64,000 bases of DNA from an uncultured Roseateles sp. (GTDB lineage Bacteria; Pseudomonadota; Gammaproteobacteria; Burkholderiales; Burkholderiaceae_C): assembly GCF_945956965.1 (NCBI RefSeq), contig NZ_CAMFJS010000002.1:124001-188000 (forward strand), read 5' to 3'. A program made the position numbers and the translations under genes. How positions within the stretch are numbered: position 1 is the first letter of the stretch; each line of letters opens with the position of its first letter. The notes below the pieces were generated by a model. That model saw only the letters and a list, made by a program, of their open reading frames with translations, did not search any database and was not told the origin of the DNA. Shown piece by piece: positions 52,166 through 63,970 of the stretch.

Positions 52166-53497
52166 TTATTGCGCCGGCACGAGGTCGTCGCGGTTGATCT
52201 GCACCGTGTAAGGCACGACAGAGTCACCCAGCACGAAGACGGTGAACACAGCATTGGCGGTGAAGTTCACACCGGTCAGCGTCTGCAGCGGCGGGTTGGC
52301 CGTGGGCAGAGCGACGTTGACGCGCGAGCCGGTCGCCAGGCTGGTCAGCAGCTGCGGTGTGGAGGCCACGCCCGGCAGCACATTGCTGGCCACGCTGGCG
52401 AAGTCCACTTGCATGCTGGCACCGGCGGCGGTCGAGACGCCGTTCATCAGGCGCACCTTGGTGTAGCCGGCAGTCGAAGGCAGGCGGTTGTCATCGGAAA
52501 TCACCGACACCACCGGCGCAGCCACCGTGCCCGACACCAGCAAGGTGTAGTCGCCACCGGCGGTCAGGGTCGGGGCAGCCACGGTCACGGGCACGCCATT
52601 GAGCGTCACGTCCAGGGTCGAGGCACCGGCCTTGGTCGTCACGTATTGACCAACCACCGGAGCCAGCGATTGGGTCAACAGAGGCTGGCTGTTCAGCGTT
52701 GCGCTGACAGCGGTGCCGGCCGAAGAGGCCACGCCATTGACAGGTGCGGAGGCCGAGGCCACGCCGTTCACCACGCGAGCACGTGCAGACGTGGTCAGGT
52801 AGTTGGCGGTGCTGCCTTGCTGCTTGAGCACGATGCCATTGACCAGCTTGCCGCCGGTGGTGGAGGTGGCGATCAAGGTCTGCACAGTGGCCGAGTCCAG
52901 CGTCACGCTGGGCAGGTCCAGGCGGATGTCGTTGGGCTTGCCGGTGCCGGTCAGGGTCAGGCGGAAAGCGCCGCTATTGAGCAGGTTGTAGCCGCTGCCG
53001 CCGATGATGTTGGTGGCGACGGGCGTGGAGCTGGTCAGCGGGCCGGTGCCGTTGGCAGCGGTGACGTAGAGGTCCAGGGCGCCGGCATCGGCGGCCAGGT
53101 TCAACAAGAGCAGCTTGGCCTTGTTGGCGTCCGGATTGGGTTCGGTTTCCTGCAGCAAGGTGGTGCGCACCGCGCCGGCCCAGCCGTAGGCAATGATGGT
53201 GTAGTTGCTATTGCCAGCCAGCGTGGGGGTCAGCGAGACCACGGCGCTGCCGTTGCTGCTGTCCAGCACTTGCGAGGCTGTGGCGCCGGTGTCAACGCTG
53301 CCATAGGCACCAACGCCACCGTAGGCGACCTTGGCGTTGAGGCTCTTGCTGTTCACGGAAAGGTCCAGCGCCGAGTAAGAGACGCTGGCATTCAGCAATC
53401 GGACATTGGTACTGCTGCTGCTGCCACCACCACCGCAAGCGGAGAGAAGGGCGGCGCCGGCTAAGGTCAGGCCAAGCGCCCAGGGTTTGAATCGCAT
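52166..53497 (-). CDS. DUF4397-type outer-membrane/periplasmic lipoprotein
   Basis: 443 residues from ATG 53497 (GGAG 7 bases upstream). The lipobox LLSAC is followed by GGGGSSSS, so it is anchored after lipidation of that Cys. Two DUF4397 immunoglobulin-like units are visible: TNVRLLNASVSYSALDLSVN ... YTIIAYG, and YTKVRLMNGVSTAAG ... FTVFVLGD. Between them lies a Thr/Val-rich beta region. Function unknown; such proteins are cell-surface or periplasmic in proteobacteria. Confidence 0.87.
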   Translation of the reverse strand: MRFKPWALGLTLAGAALLSACGGGGSSSSTNVRLLNASVSYSALDLSVNSKSLNAKVAYGGVGAYGSVDTGATASQVLDSSNGSAVVSLTPTLAGNSNYTIIAYGWAGAVRTTLLQETEPNPDANKAKLLLLNLAADAGALDLYVTAANGTGPLTSSTPVATNIIGGSGYNLLNSGAFRLTLTGTGKPNDIRLDLPSVTLDSATVQTLIATSTTGGKLVNGIVLKQQGSTANYLTTSARARVVNGVASASAPVNGVASSAGTAVSATLNSQPLLTQSLAPVVGQYVTTKAGASTLDVTLNGVPVTVAAPTLTAGGDYTLLVSGTVAAPVVSVISDDNRLPSTAGYTKVRLMNGVSTAAGASMQVDFASVASNVLPGVASTPQLLTSLATGSRVNVALPTANPPLQTLTGVNFTANAVFTVFVLGDSVVPYTVQINRDDLVPAQ

Positions 53498-53591
53498 TGA
53501 AAAGCTCCGTTGAATGGTGTTGCGCGATTGGGCTCGGTCCCTGTTTCCAGGGCATGTGGCCAATGTTTCGCTCATGTGAAGACACCTGAAG

Positions 53592-55758
<2,167 letters not shown>

Positions 55759-55928
55759 GGGCCACCCCGACTCAAGCCCTGCATTGACACTACCGAAACG
55801 GGCTCAAAGCATCCGAGGGGGTGCGCTTTCTTCTTGGGCCATCGGTTTGAAGAACGGTGCCAGATGTCAGCCTTCCGCTTGCGGCGCGGCGAGAACTGGA
55901 CACCGTCGAAACTTTTTATGGGTAGGGC

Positions 55929-58295
55929 ATGGGGCAAGAAAAATCTGGATGGCTGCGCACCGCGCGGGCCCCGGCGCTGCTGGGGCTACCGGCGGTGTTG
56001 AGCGCGCTCGGTGCGCTGAGCCTGCTCGGCGTGCTCGGCCTCTTGGGTTACAGCGGCCCGGTCTGGGCGGTGGCTCAGCAGCCGGTGGCCGGCCTCAGTG
56101 CCTGGGTCTACGGCCTGGGTGTTGGCGCGGCCCTGCTGCTGGCCTTGTTGCTGCGTTTGTTGGTGGTGCTGCGCCAGCGCCTGCACCGCCGCCGCGCCGA
56201 GTTGCATGCCGAGCGGCGTGAGCGCAGCAAGCTCAGCGCCCTGCTCAACGCCATTCCTGACCCGGTGTATTTCCGTGACCAGCAAGGCGCGTTCGAGGGC
56301 TGCAACCCGGCCTTTGAGCTGTGCACGGGCGTGAGCGAGACGGCCTTGCGCGAGCAGGGCACGCAGCATGATCAGCCCGGCCTGGAATGGAGCCATCTGC
56401 GCCAAGGCGCCGGGTCGGCCGAGGCGACACAACGAGCCCTCAGCTGGACAACCGGCCCGGACGGCCAGCGCATCTGCCTGGACGTGGTGCAAGCCCCGGT
56501 GCTGGTGGACGGCGAAAACCTGGGCTCGGTGGGCGTGGCCCGCGACGTCACGCGCTTGCGCGCGGCGATGACGCAGCTGCACCGTGCCGTCACGGTGTTT
56601 GAGCATTGCGGCGAAGGCATCATGGTGATGGACGCCGACTTGCTGATCCGTGACGTCAACCCAGCCATGTGCGCCATCACCGGCTACAGCTGCGAAGAGT
56701 TGCTGGGCACCATGCCGCAGTACCTGCAAATCGGCGTGCAAAATCCTGAGCTGCTGCGCGAGCTGTGGGCCGAGGTAGAGGCCAAAGGCAAGTGGAGCGG
56801 CGAGCTGGTGGAGCGCAACAAGTCCGGCATCGCCGTGCCCTTGTGGGCTACCTTGGTCAGCGTGCCGCCGGCCGAATTGGGCGGCGAGGGCCATTACCTG
56901 GCCGTGCTGACCGATATCTCCCGCATCAAGCAGACCGAGGCCGAGCTGCTGCACCAAGAGCTGCACGACCGCCTCACCGGCCTGCCCAACTCTGCCCTGC
57001 TGCGCGACCGCATCAACCGCCAGATCGGCGTGGCCGAGCGCGAGCGCAGCGGCGTGGCCTTGCTCTATATCGACCTGGACGGCTTCCGCGAGGTCAACGA
57101 TGTGGCCGGCCATGCCGCCGGCGATGCCGTGTTGCAAGAAGCCGCGGCCCGGTTTGTGAATGTGCTGCGCGCCAGCGACTCGGTCGCCCGCGTGGGTTCG
57201 GATGAATTCGTGGTCTTGCTCTCAGGCCTGGTGGACGAAGAAACGGCCATGCGCCTGGGCGAGCGCCTGATCGACGCGATGAGTGAGCCGGTGCAAGTCC
57301 ATCTGGGTGAGCAGACGCAGCGCTTCAATCTCGGCGCCAGCATCGGTCTGGCCCTGTACCCGACCGACGGCAATGATGTGGACGACTTGCTGCGCAATGC
57401 CGAAGCGGCCATGTGCCGGGCCAAGGTGCATGCGCGCAATTCGGTGCAAGCCTATCGCCCCGAACTCACCGCCGCCGTGCGCCTGCGCTTCGAGATGACC
57501 CATGCCCTGCGCCATGCCAATGAGCTGGCGCAGTTCCGCCTGGAATACCAACCGCAGGTGCGCTTGTCGGATGGCGTGCTGATCGGCGCCGAGGCGCTGC
57601 TGCGCTGGCGTCACCCCAGCCGCGGTGCCATCTCGCCACTGGAATTCATCCCCCTGGCCGAAGATACCGGCCTGATCGTGCCGATTGGCCGTTGGGTGCT
57701 GGAAACCGCTTGCGCGCAAGCGGCCGCCTGGCAAGGCTTGGCCGGCAAGCCGCAGCAAGTGGCGGTGAATGTGTCGGCGCGGCAATTGCGCCAGCCCGAC
57801 TTTGTGGCCATGGTGGACAGCGTGTTGGCCCGCAGCGGCTGCCCGGCCCATGCGCTGGAGCTGGAAGTGACCGAAAGTCTGCTGCTGGAAGATGCTGAAG
57901 GCGCCATCGAGCTGCTGGGCGCGTTGACCCAGCGCGGCGTGCGTGTGGCGATTGACGACTTCGGCACTGGCTACAGCTCCTTGTCCTATCTGCGCCGCAT
58001 GCCGGTGCAGACGCTCAAGATCGATCGCAGCTTTGTCAGCGAGCTGGGCAGTGGCGATGCCAACGTCGCGGCGATTGCCCGCACCGTCATCGTGCTGGCG
58101 CGCAGCTTGAACCTGGATGTGCTGGCCGAGGGCGTGGAAACCGCCGAGCAGGCCGCCTGGCTGCAGCGCGAAGGCTGTGACTGGGCGCAGGGCTGGTTCT
58201 TCGGCCGGCCGATGGCTGCGGCGGACTTCAGCTACACGGTGACGCCGGTGGCCGTCAGCGGTCTCGTGGCCGAAGTGGATTTGCTGCCGGCTTGA
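55929..58295 (+). CDS. PAS-PAS-GGDEF-EAL cyclic di-GMP protein
   Basis: 788 residues. Two N-terminal membrane helices (~15-40 and 58-80) are followed by a coil and two PAS domains (~100-215 and ~220-340). The GGDEF domain (~350-500) has a GSDEF active site (Gly423-Phe427), a one-residue change of GGDEF. The EAL domain (~515-775) keeps E555-A556-L557, TES, DDFGTGYSS, KIDRSF and AEGVET, so phosphodiesterase activity is likely. Cyclase activity may be reduced or serve only GTP sensing. No partner gene is adjacent. GGGTAGGG precedes the ATG closely. Confidence 0.93.
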   Translation: MGQEKSGWLRTARAPALLGLPAVLSALGALSLLGVLGLLGYSGPVWAVAQQPVAGLSAWVYGLGVGAALLLALLLRLLVVLRQRLHRRRAELHAERRERSKLSALLNAIPDPVYFRDQQGAFEGCNPAFELCTGVSETALREQGTQHDQPGLEWSHLRQGAGSAEATQRALSWTTGPDGQRICLDVVQAPVLVDGENLGSVGVARDVTRLRAAMTQLHRAVTVFEHCGEGIMVMDADLLIRDVNPAMCAITGYSCEELLGTMPQYLQIGVQNPELLRELWAEVEAKGKWSGELVERNKSGIAVPLWATLVSVPPAELGGEGHYLAVLTDISRIKQTEAELLHQELHDRLTGLPNSALLRDRINRQIGVAERERSGVALLYIDLDGFREVNDVAGHAAGDAVLQEAAARFVNVLRASDSVARVGSDEFVVLLSGLVDEETAMRLGERLIDAMSEPVQVHLGEQTQRFNLGASIGLALYPTDGNDVDDLLRNAEAAMCRAKVHARNSVQAYRPELTAAVRLRFEMTHALRHANELAQFRLEYQPQVRLSDGVLIGAEALLRWRHPSRGAISPLEFIPLAEDTGLIVPIGRWVLETACAQAAAWQGLAGKPQQVAVNVSARQLRQPDFVAMVDSVLARSGCPAHALELEVTESLLLEDAEGAIELLGALTQRGVRVAIDDFGTGYSSLSYLRRMPVQTLKIDRSFVSELGSGDANVAAIARTVIVLARSLNLDVLAEGVETAEQAAWLQREGCDWAQGWFFGRPMAAADFSYTVTPVAVSGLVAEVDLLPA

Positions 58296-58306
58296 GCCCG
58301 GGCGGC

Positions 58307-58329
58307 GGGCGGGCGCGAGCGCCCGGCCC
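58307..58329. terminator. Stem-loop between the EAL and HDOD genes
   Basis: GGGC-GGGCG, CGAG loop, CGCCC-G-GCCC (one bulge), between two convergent stops. No T-run. Confidence 0.5.
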
Positions 58330-58331
58330 CC

Positions 58332-59279
58332 TCAGACCAGTTTGGGCAGCAGGCTCAGGGTGGGTTCCAAGCCCAGATGCAGCAGGTCGGCAATGTCTTT
58401 GACGTCTTGCGCCAGCGCCGGGTGATAAAGGCCTCCAGGTGTATTCAGCTGCTCCACAGGCAGGTGCATCAAGGCCTTGAGGCTGGGGTCCTTGCGGGTG
58501 TGGCGCGCCAGCCGGATGGCCAGAATCACGCAGCGCACCTGGGCGCGCTTGGCATGGTCGTCATCGGTCAGCTGGGCCAACACATCGGGCAGGTGCCAGG
58601 CCTTGATCAGCGCCAGGCGCAGCTCCAGCAAGTCGATGCCCAAGACCATGCGGCAGGCCTGGCGGGTGCGCAGCCCCGGCGTGGTCGCCTGCAAGGTGTC
58701 GATCTGTTGGGCCAAAGTGGGTGCATGCAGCCACATCATCATTTCCACGAAGTGATGCAGCAAGGCGGCCTCGTGGATCAGCGGCGCATTCGGGTCGTCG
58801 AGTTGGGTGGCAAAACCATGGGCAAAGCGCGCGGCGCGGTGGCCCAGGTCCAGCACCCGGTCCAGGCCGCTCATGGCTTCCATCCGTTCGGCCAGCCAGT
58901 TTTCGGCACAGGGCAGGTGGGTGAATGAGCGGAAAAAGGGCGTGATGCCCATCAGGATCAGCATCTCCAGCGAAGACACGCTTTTCGGGTCGGCCGGGTT
59001 GCGGCCCTTCAGGTTCTTGGCGCCCGCATGCCGCAGCAGGCGCAGCAGCATCAGCGGGTCGTTATTGATCAGGGCAGCCAGATCATTCATGTCCACCGTG
59101 TCTTCGTCCAACGCCAAGGCGTCGATTTGCTCGGCGGTTGTGGCCAAGACCGGGATCTCGATGGCGCGAAAGTAGTCCACCCAGGCCGTGAGGCTGGATT
59201 TGGACTTTTCGAGAAACTGCGGGCTGAGGGAAATTGATGGCTCCATGGCGGGCTCGATCCGCTCTGCAATGAGGGGCAT
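58332..59279 (-). CDS. HDOD-domain protein
   Basis: 315 residues. The HDOD domain begins near residue 40 (IPVLATTAEQIDALAL, LAALINNDPLMLLRLLRHA) and includes HEAALLHHFVEMMMW; the metal-binding HD pair of true phosphodiesterases is absent, as is usual for HDOD. Such proteins act as regulators of c-di-GMP and stress signalling. ATG 59279 has a weak Shine-Dalgarno; ATG 59246 is an alternative. It lies next to a c-di-GMP gene but convergent. Confidence 0.85.
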   Translation of the reverse strand: MPLIAERIEPAMEPSISLSPQFLEKSKSSLTAWVDYFRAIEIPVLATTAEQIDALALDEDTVDMNDLAALINNDPLMLLRLLRHAGAKNLKGRNPADPKSVSSLEMLILMGITPFFRSFTHLPCAENWLAERMEAMSGLDRVLDLGHRAARFAHGFATQLDDPNAPLIHEAALLHHFVEMMMWLHAPTLAQQIDTLQATTPGLRTRQACRMVLGIDLLELRLALIKAWHLPDVLAQLTDDDHAKRAQVRCVILAIRLARHTRKDPSLKALMHLPVEQLNTPGGLYHPALAQDVKDIADLLHLGLEPTLSLLPKLV

Positions 59280-59294
59280 CTCACTGCGTCTTCG

Positions 59295-59323
59295 GCCGCG
59301 GCTCAGAAAACTGAAGCCGCGGC
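59295..59323. terminator. 12-bp stem-loop upstream of the HDOD gene
   Basis: GCCGCGGCTCAG, AAAA loop, CTGA-A-GCCGCGGC with one bulge. Together with the stem at 59351-59376 it fills the gap between the DUF885 and HDOD genes. Confidence 0.45.
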
Positions 59324-59350
59324 ACCCGGCATGGGCCCATATGGACCAAG

Positions 59351-59376
59351 CTGGCCCGGCACGGCGGCCGGGCCAG
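59351..59376 (-). terminator. Stem-loop after the DUF885 gene
   Basis: CTGGCCCGGC/GCCGGGCCAG, 10 bp perfect, loop of 6, beginning 4 bases after the stop codon. No T-run follows. Confidence 0.55.
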
Positions 59377-59379
59377 TGC

Positions 59380-61308
59380 TCAGCGCTGGGTCTGCGCGGG
59401 CGTCAGCGGGGCCTTCTTGGTCGGGGCTGGCGCTTGCATCATGCGGCTGACCATGGCCACCGGCGCGCTGCCGTAGCTGAGGAATTCCTCGTGGAAGGCC
59501 TTCAGATTGAAGCGATCGCCCTGGGTGGCCTTGAGCTGATCGCGCAGCGCCAGAATTTCCGAGAAGCCGGCGAAGTAACTGCTCAGCTGCACAGAGCTGA
59601 CCTGGGCGCGATGCCACTTCTCGGTCGCCTCGGTGTGCGACTGGAAGGCCTCGCCTTCGAGCAGCTGCAAGCCCTCGGCCTCGCTCATGCCCAGCACATG
59701 CACCGCGTAGTCCAGGATGGCATTGCAGACCACGCGCAGATTCCACTTCGCGTACATCAGGCCCATCTCGGGGCTGGGCTTGCCGTCCACCTGGCCCCAG
59801 CCGCTCTCCATCATCATGCGCTCGGAGTAGACCGCCCAGCCTTCCACCATGGCGCCGTTGCCGAACAAGGCCTTGACCTTGGAAGGCGATTTGTTCGAGT
59901 ACAGCAGTTGCACGTAATGGCCGGGAATGGCTTCGTGGATGCTCAGGATCTGCAGCACCCAGTGGTTGTACTCACGCAGATAGGACTCGGTCTTCTCGGG
60001 CTTGCCGACGGGGTCCAGCGGGTCCACGTTGTAGTAGGTCACGCCCTGTGGATCCAGCGGGCCGGGTGCGCTGATCGAGGCACCCGCCAGCCCGCGCATA
60101 AAGGCCGGGGTCTCGCGCACCTGCAGCGGCTTGCTGGGGTCCAGGGTCAGCAAATCATGCTTGACCACCCAGTCCGCCAGGGCCGGGATCTGCGCGCGGA
60201 TGTCATCGAAATAGCCTTCCGCCGAAACATGCCGCTCCGACAGCTTGTTGATCACCCGCGCGATTTTGCTCAGGCGCTCGGCCGGCGCGGCTTCGCCAGG
60301 GAAGAGGCTGGGCCACAAGCCATCGGCCAGCTCACTCATGCGGGCGTGCAGGGCGGCTTTCTGGTCGAGGGCGCGCTGGTACAGCGTCGGCGCGTCCACC
60401 GAGGCTTGAATCTCGTAGCGGAACTTCTCGTTGAAGGCTTCGCGGCCAATGCGCCAGCTGCGGCCGCTGCCGTCGGCGGTTTGGCGGGCGTCGATCTGCT
60501 CCAGGGCCTTGATGAAGCCTTGGGTGGATTGCAGGGCCGCGTCGCGCAGCTTGAGCACGCGCTGGCGGCTGGCGGCGTCCAGCTTGGCGCTGTCCAGCAG
60601 GGCCGGGATGTCTTGGGTGAACAGCTCCAGCCCGCCCTTGTTCTGCAGGATGGCCATTTGCAGCAGCGGCGCGGCCGGCGCTTTGATCTGCTGCAGGGCA
60701 GCGCGGTAATAGGCTGGCACTTGGCGCAGGCGCTGTTCCACCAGCTTGACGCGTTGGGCCGGCGTGAACTCGCCCTTGTTGAGCAGGTCGCTGAAGCCGC
60801 CGGCCACGTTGTAGCCGGTCGGGTCCCAGACATCGCTACGGAACTGCTGCAGCGACCAGCGCATGCCTTGCAGATGGTTGTCCAGCAAGGCCAGATCACC
60901 CAGCTGCCCGGCATTCAGGCTGAGCTTGGCCGGCAGGGCTTGCAGGCGCGCCAGCCATTGCTCGCAAAAGCGGATCTGCGCCAGGCGCTCGGCCTCGGTG
61001 GGCGCGGGCAGGCGGGCGGCGGCCTGGTACTGGCCGGCGGCCACGGCCGCATCGGGCAGCAGTTGCCAGTAGGCCTTCAGGAAGGCATCCACTTCCGCAT
61101 CGAAAGCCTGCGCATCACGCGCCGCATCGGCCTCGGTTTTGGCCACTTTGGCCTTGTAGTCGCGGGCGGCTTGCGCCTCGGGGGTTTTCACCGGCGCGGC
61201 CAGGCTGGCTGGGCTCAGGAAGCTGCCGCTCAAGCCCAAAAGCAGGGCGGCAAAACTGGCCCGATTCAAAGCGGGGCGGGCGGTGGAGGGGCGATGCGGC
61301 TTGTGCAT
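59380..61308 (-). CDS. Exported DUF885 family protein (putative zinc peptidase)
   Basis: 642 residues from ATG 61308. A signal peptide of about 38 residues ends ASLAA. The DUF885 core is alpha-helical with HEAIPGH (His458-His464) as an HExxxGH-type metal motif and a downstream VEGWAVYSERMM that supplies a Glu. The family is predicted to be metallopeptidase-like; the substrate is unknown. The frame extends to 61470 but only through Arg/Ser-rich sequence before the signal peptide. Divergent from the PAP2 gene; the 237-base gap holds no clear promoter. Confidence 0.87.
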   Translation of the reverse strand: MHKPHRPSTARPALNRASFAALLLGLSGSFLSPASLAAPVKTPEAQAARDYKAKVAKTEADAARDAQAFDAEVDAFLKAYWQLLPDAAVAAGQYQAAARLPAPTEAERLAQIRFCEQWLARLQALPAKLSLNAGQLGDLALLDNHLQGMRWSLQQFRSDVWDPTGYNVAGGFSDLLNKGEFTPAQRVKLVEQRLRQVPAYYRAALQQIKAPAAPLLQMAILQNKGGLELFTQDIPALLDSAKLDAASRQRVLKLRDAALQSTQGFIKALEQIDARQTADGSGRSWRIGREAFNEKFRYEIQASVDAPTLYQRALDQKAALHARMSELADGLWPSLFPGEAAPAERLSKIARVINKLSERHVSAEGYFDDIRAQIPALADWVVKHDLLTLDPSKPLQVRETPAFMRGLAGASISAPGPLDPQGVTYYNVDPLDPVGKPEKTESYLREYNHWVLQILSIHEAIPGHYVQLLYSNKSPSKVKALFGNGAMVEGWAVYSERMMMESGWGQVDGKPSPEMGLMYAKWNLRVVCNAILDYAVHVLGMSEAEGLQLLEGEAFQSHTEATEKWHRAQVSSVQLSSYFAGFSEILALRDQLKATQGDRFNLKAFHEEFLSYGSAPVAMVSRMMQAPAPTKKAPLTPAQTQR

Positions 61309-61545
61309 GGATTGGGCTGGGCCTGTGAGCTTGGGATAGGGCGAGATTCTCCGCCATGCGCTTGCGCTCTCAGGGGGCCGCCCGGCGTATGGTTTTCCCG
61401 CTGATGCTGAGTTCGCGCGTGCGGCGGCCGAATGGTGGGCTGCTTCATGGCTGCCGCGTCCGCCTAGCAAGCCTCGCGTGCGCCCTGCGCCGGGCCTGTG
61501 CGGGGACCGTATGGTTTGTCACAAGGCCTCACGTAGCATGGCGCC

Positions 61546-62340
61546 ATGCTGTTCTCTGCCTCCGTGACCGACACCACCACCGCCACCGCTTTCGACGCCA
61601 TCTGGCCTTGGCTGACCCGGCTGGGCGAGGCGCAAATCCTCTTGCCTCTGGCGCTGGTGGCCTGCCTGTGGCTGTGGCGCTCGAGTGAGCGCGGCGGCCG
61701 CGATGGTGAGCAGACGGGCACTCATGCTTCTTTGACTCATCTGGCGCCCGTGGCCCGGCGCTGGCTGTTCTGGCTGGGCGCGGCCGCTGGGCTGACCACG
61801 CTCAGCAAGCTGGCCTTCATCGGCTGGGGCCTGGGTGTTGAGGCGCTGGACTTCACCGGCATCTCCGGCCACGCCATGTTTGCCGCCGCCGTGCTGCCCA
61901 TGCTGGCCTGGACCCTGGTGCGCGGGCGCAGCATGCGTGTGCAGCGCGGCGCCGTGGCGCTGGCCTTTGCCCTGGCCGCCTTGATTGCCTACTCGCGCTT
62001 GAAGGTCGGCGCGCATTCATCCTTTGAAGCCTGGGCCGGTTTGCTGCTGGGCAGTGGCGCCAGCCTCTTGAGCCTGCCGCGGCGTCTGCGCGGCTCAACC
62101 GCTTCATCAGCAGCCCTGGGTCAGCGCCCGCCGACCTGGCTGCCGGCCGGCGTGGTGGCGGCTCTGCTGCTCTTGCCCATCGGCGCGCCGCCGTCGCGCA
62201 GCCATGATTTGGTCACGCAACTGGCCTTGCAGCTCTCGGGTCAGCCGCGGCCGTTTCAACGTTCGCAGCTGAAGCCGCCGCTGCCAGCGCCTCAGCAGCA
62301 ACAGCCGGGGAATGCCCATGGTGTGACGGCGCCTGTGTAG
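61546..62340 (+). CDS. PAP2-family membrane phosphatase
   Basis: 264 residues. Several membrane helices, with the PAP2 motif pair visible as SGHAMFAAAV and SRLKVGAHSSFEAWAG. The K(X6)RP motif of the first PAP2 signature is not obvious, so activity is uncertain. The family dephosphorylates lipid phosphates such as undecaprenyl diphosphate at the periplasmic face. The C-terminal ~50 residues are Pro/Gln-rich and probably disordered. Confidence 0.8.
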   Translation: MLFSASVTDTTTATAFDAIWPWLTRLGEAQILLPLALVACLWLWRSSERGGRDGEQTGTHASLTHLAPVARRWLFWLGAAAGLTTLSKLAFIGWGLGVEALDFTGISGHAMFAAAVLPMLAWTLVRGRSMRVQRGAVALAFALAALIAYSRLKVGAHSSFEAWAGLLLGSGASLLSLPRRLRGSTASSAALGQRPPTWLPAGVVAALLLLPIGAPPSRSHDLVTQLALQLSGQPRPFQRSQLKPPLPAPQQQQPGNAHGVTAPV

Positions 62341-62473
62341 CTTTGAGGGCTTGGCAGGGGCGGACTCAAGACCTGACCCCCCAAGTTGATCCCCAAGCTT
62401 TTGTTCCCCGCGAGCTTCACAAGGTTCTACAGTCCTCGGCATGTCCCCTCTTCAATCAAGAAGGTAGGAATTC

Positions 62474-63946
62474 ATGTCACAGCTTGTTCGCCCCAAACCG
62501 ATTCCCAGCGCGATCGCGCTGGGTTTGACCTTGTTGATCTGGTTTGTGATTCCTGTGCCAGAGAAGGTCAGCCCCGAGGCTTGGCATTTGCTGGCGCTGT
62601 TTGCCGGCACCATTGCCGCCATCATTGGCAAGGCGCTGCCGATTGGCGCTGTTTCCATGATCGCCATCGCGCTGGTGGCAATCACGCAAGTCACCCGCCC
62701 GGGTTCGCCCGATGGCGCGATTGCGGATGCCTTGAGCGGGTTTTCTAACGCCTTGATCTGGCTGATCGCGATTGCCGTGATGATCGCGGTGGCGCTGACC
62801 AAAACCGGCCTGGGCACGCGCATCGGCTATCACTTCATCTCGCTGTTCGGCAAGAAGACCATCGGCATTGCTTATGGCTTGGTCTTGTCCGAACTGGTGA
62901 TTGCACCGGTCACGCCCAGCAATACGGCGCGCGGCGGGGCCATCATTCACCCCATCATGAAGTCGATCGCGGATGGCTTCAAATCCAACCCTGATCTGGG
63001 CACCCAAAACAAGTTGGGGCGCTATCTGGCCCTGGTCAACTACAACGCCAACCCCATCACCTCTGCCATGTTCATCACGGCGACCGCACCCAATCCATTG
63101 ATTGTGGATTTGATCGCCAAGGGCACAGGCGCCGCCATCGACATCAGCTGGGGCCAATGGGCGCTGGCCGCCTTATTGCCCGGCTTGTGCATGTTGCTGC
63201 TGATGCCCTTGGTGCTGTTCTGGCTCTACCCACCCGAGATCAAAAACACGCCTGATGCCAAACCCATGGCCGAGGCTGAACTGCGCAAGCTGGGGCCCAT
63301 GAAGCAGTCGGAATACATCACCCTGGCGGTGTTGGCGCTGATGCTGGCGCTGTGGGCGGGCGTGCCCGAGTTGCTGTTTGGCCCCGAGATGGAGGTCAAT
63401 GCCACCACCACGGCGGTGATCGGCCTGTCATGCTTGCTGCTCACCGGGGTGCTGACTTGGGAAGACATTCTCAAAGCCAAGAGCGCCTGGGACACCTTGA
63501 TCTGGTTTGCCGCCCTGGTCATGATGGCCACCTTTTTGGGCAAGCTCGGCTTGATCGCCTGGTTCTCGGTCTCGATCCAGCAAGGCATCAGCCACCTGGG
63601 CTTGAGCTGGTTGGGGGCGACCGCGATTTTGGTCTTGGTCTATTTCTACTCCCACTATTTCTTCGCCAGCACCACGGCGCACATCACCGCCATGTTTGGT
63701 GCCTTCTTCGCCGCCGGTTTGGCCCTGGGCGCGCCGCCCATGCCGCTGGCCTTGCTCTTGGCGTTTTCGTCCTCGCTGATGATGTCGCTCACGCATTACG
63801 GCACCGGCACCGCGCCCATCATTTTTGGCTCCGGCTACACCACCTTGAATGAATGGTGGGGCGCCGGTGCGGTGATGAGCGTGGTCAATTTGCTAGTGCT
63901 GGTGGTGGTGGGCACGGCTTGGTGGCGCGTGCTGGGCTACATCTGA
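62474..63946 (+). CDS. DASS/SLC13-family (CitT-like) anion transporter
   Basis: 490 residues, about 12-14 membrane helices. DASS motifs are SNTARGGAI after APVTP in the first half and SLTHYGTGTAPIIFGSGY in the second, the paired substrate-binding loops. The CitT/TtdT branch exchanges citrate, tartrate or succinate across the inner membrane. AGGA precedes the ATG at 62474. No lyase or other catabolic gene is beside it, so the substrate cannot be narrowed. Confidence 0.92.
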   Translation: MSQLVRPKPIPSAIALGLTLLIWFVIPVPEKVSPEAWHLLALFAGTIAAIIGKALPIGAVSMIAIALVAITQVTRPGSPDGAIADALSGFSNALIWLIAIAVMIAVALTKTGLGTRIGYHFISLFGKKTIGIAYGLVLSELVIAPVTPSNTARGGAIIHPIMKSIADGFKSNPDLGTQNKLGRYLALVNYNANPITSAMFITATAPNPLIVDLIAKGTGAAIDISWGQWALAALLPGLCMLLLMPLVLFWLYPPEIKNTPDAKPMAEAELRKLGPMKQSEYITLAVLALMLALWAGVPELLFGPEMEVNATTTAVIGLSCLLLTGVLTWEDILKAKSAWDTLIWFAALVMMATFLGKLGLIAWFSVSIQQGISHLGLSWLGATAILVLVYFYSHYFFASTTAHITAMFGAFFAAGLALGAPPMPLALLLAFSSSLMMSLTHYGTGTAPIIFGSGYTTLNEWWGAGAVMSVVNLLVLVVVGTAWWRVLGYI

Positions 63947-63970
63947 GTCGCCAGCCAATCCGGCGGCGAC
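63947..63970. terminator. Stem-loop after the DASS transporter gene
   Basis: GTCGCC-A-GCC, 5-base loop, GGC-GGCGAC, starting at the base after the stop. No T-run is seen. The last 30 bases (TGCC repeats) hold nothing else. Confidence 0.45.
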
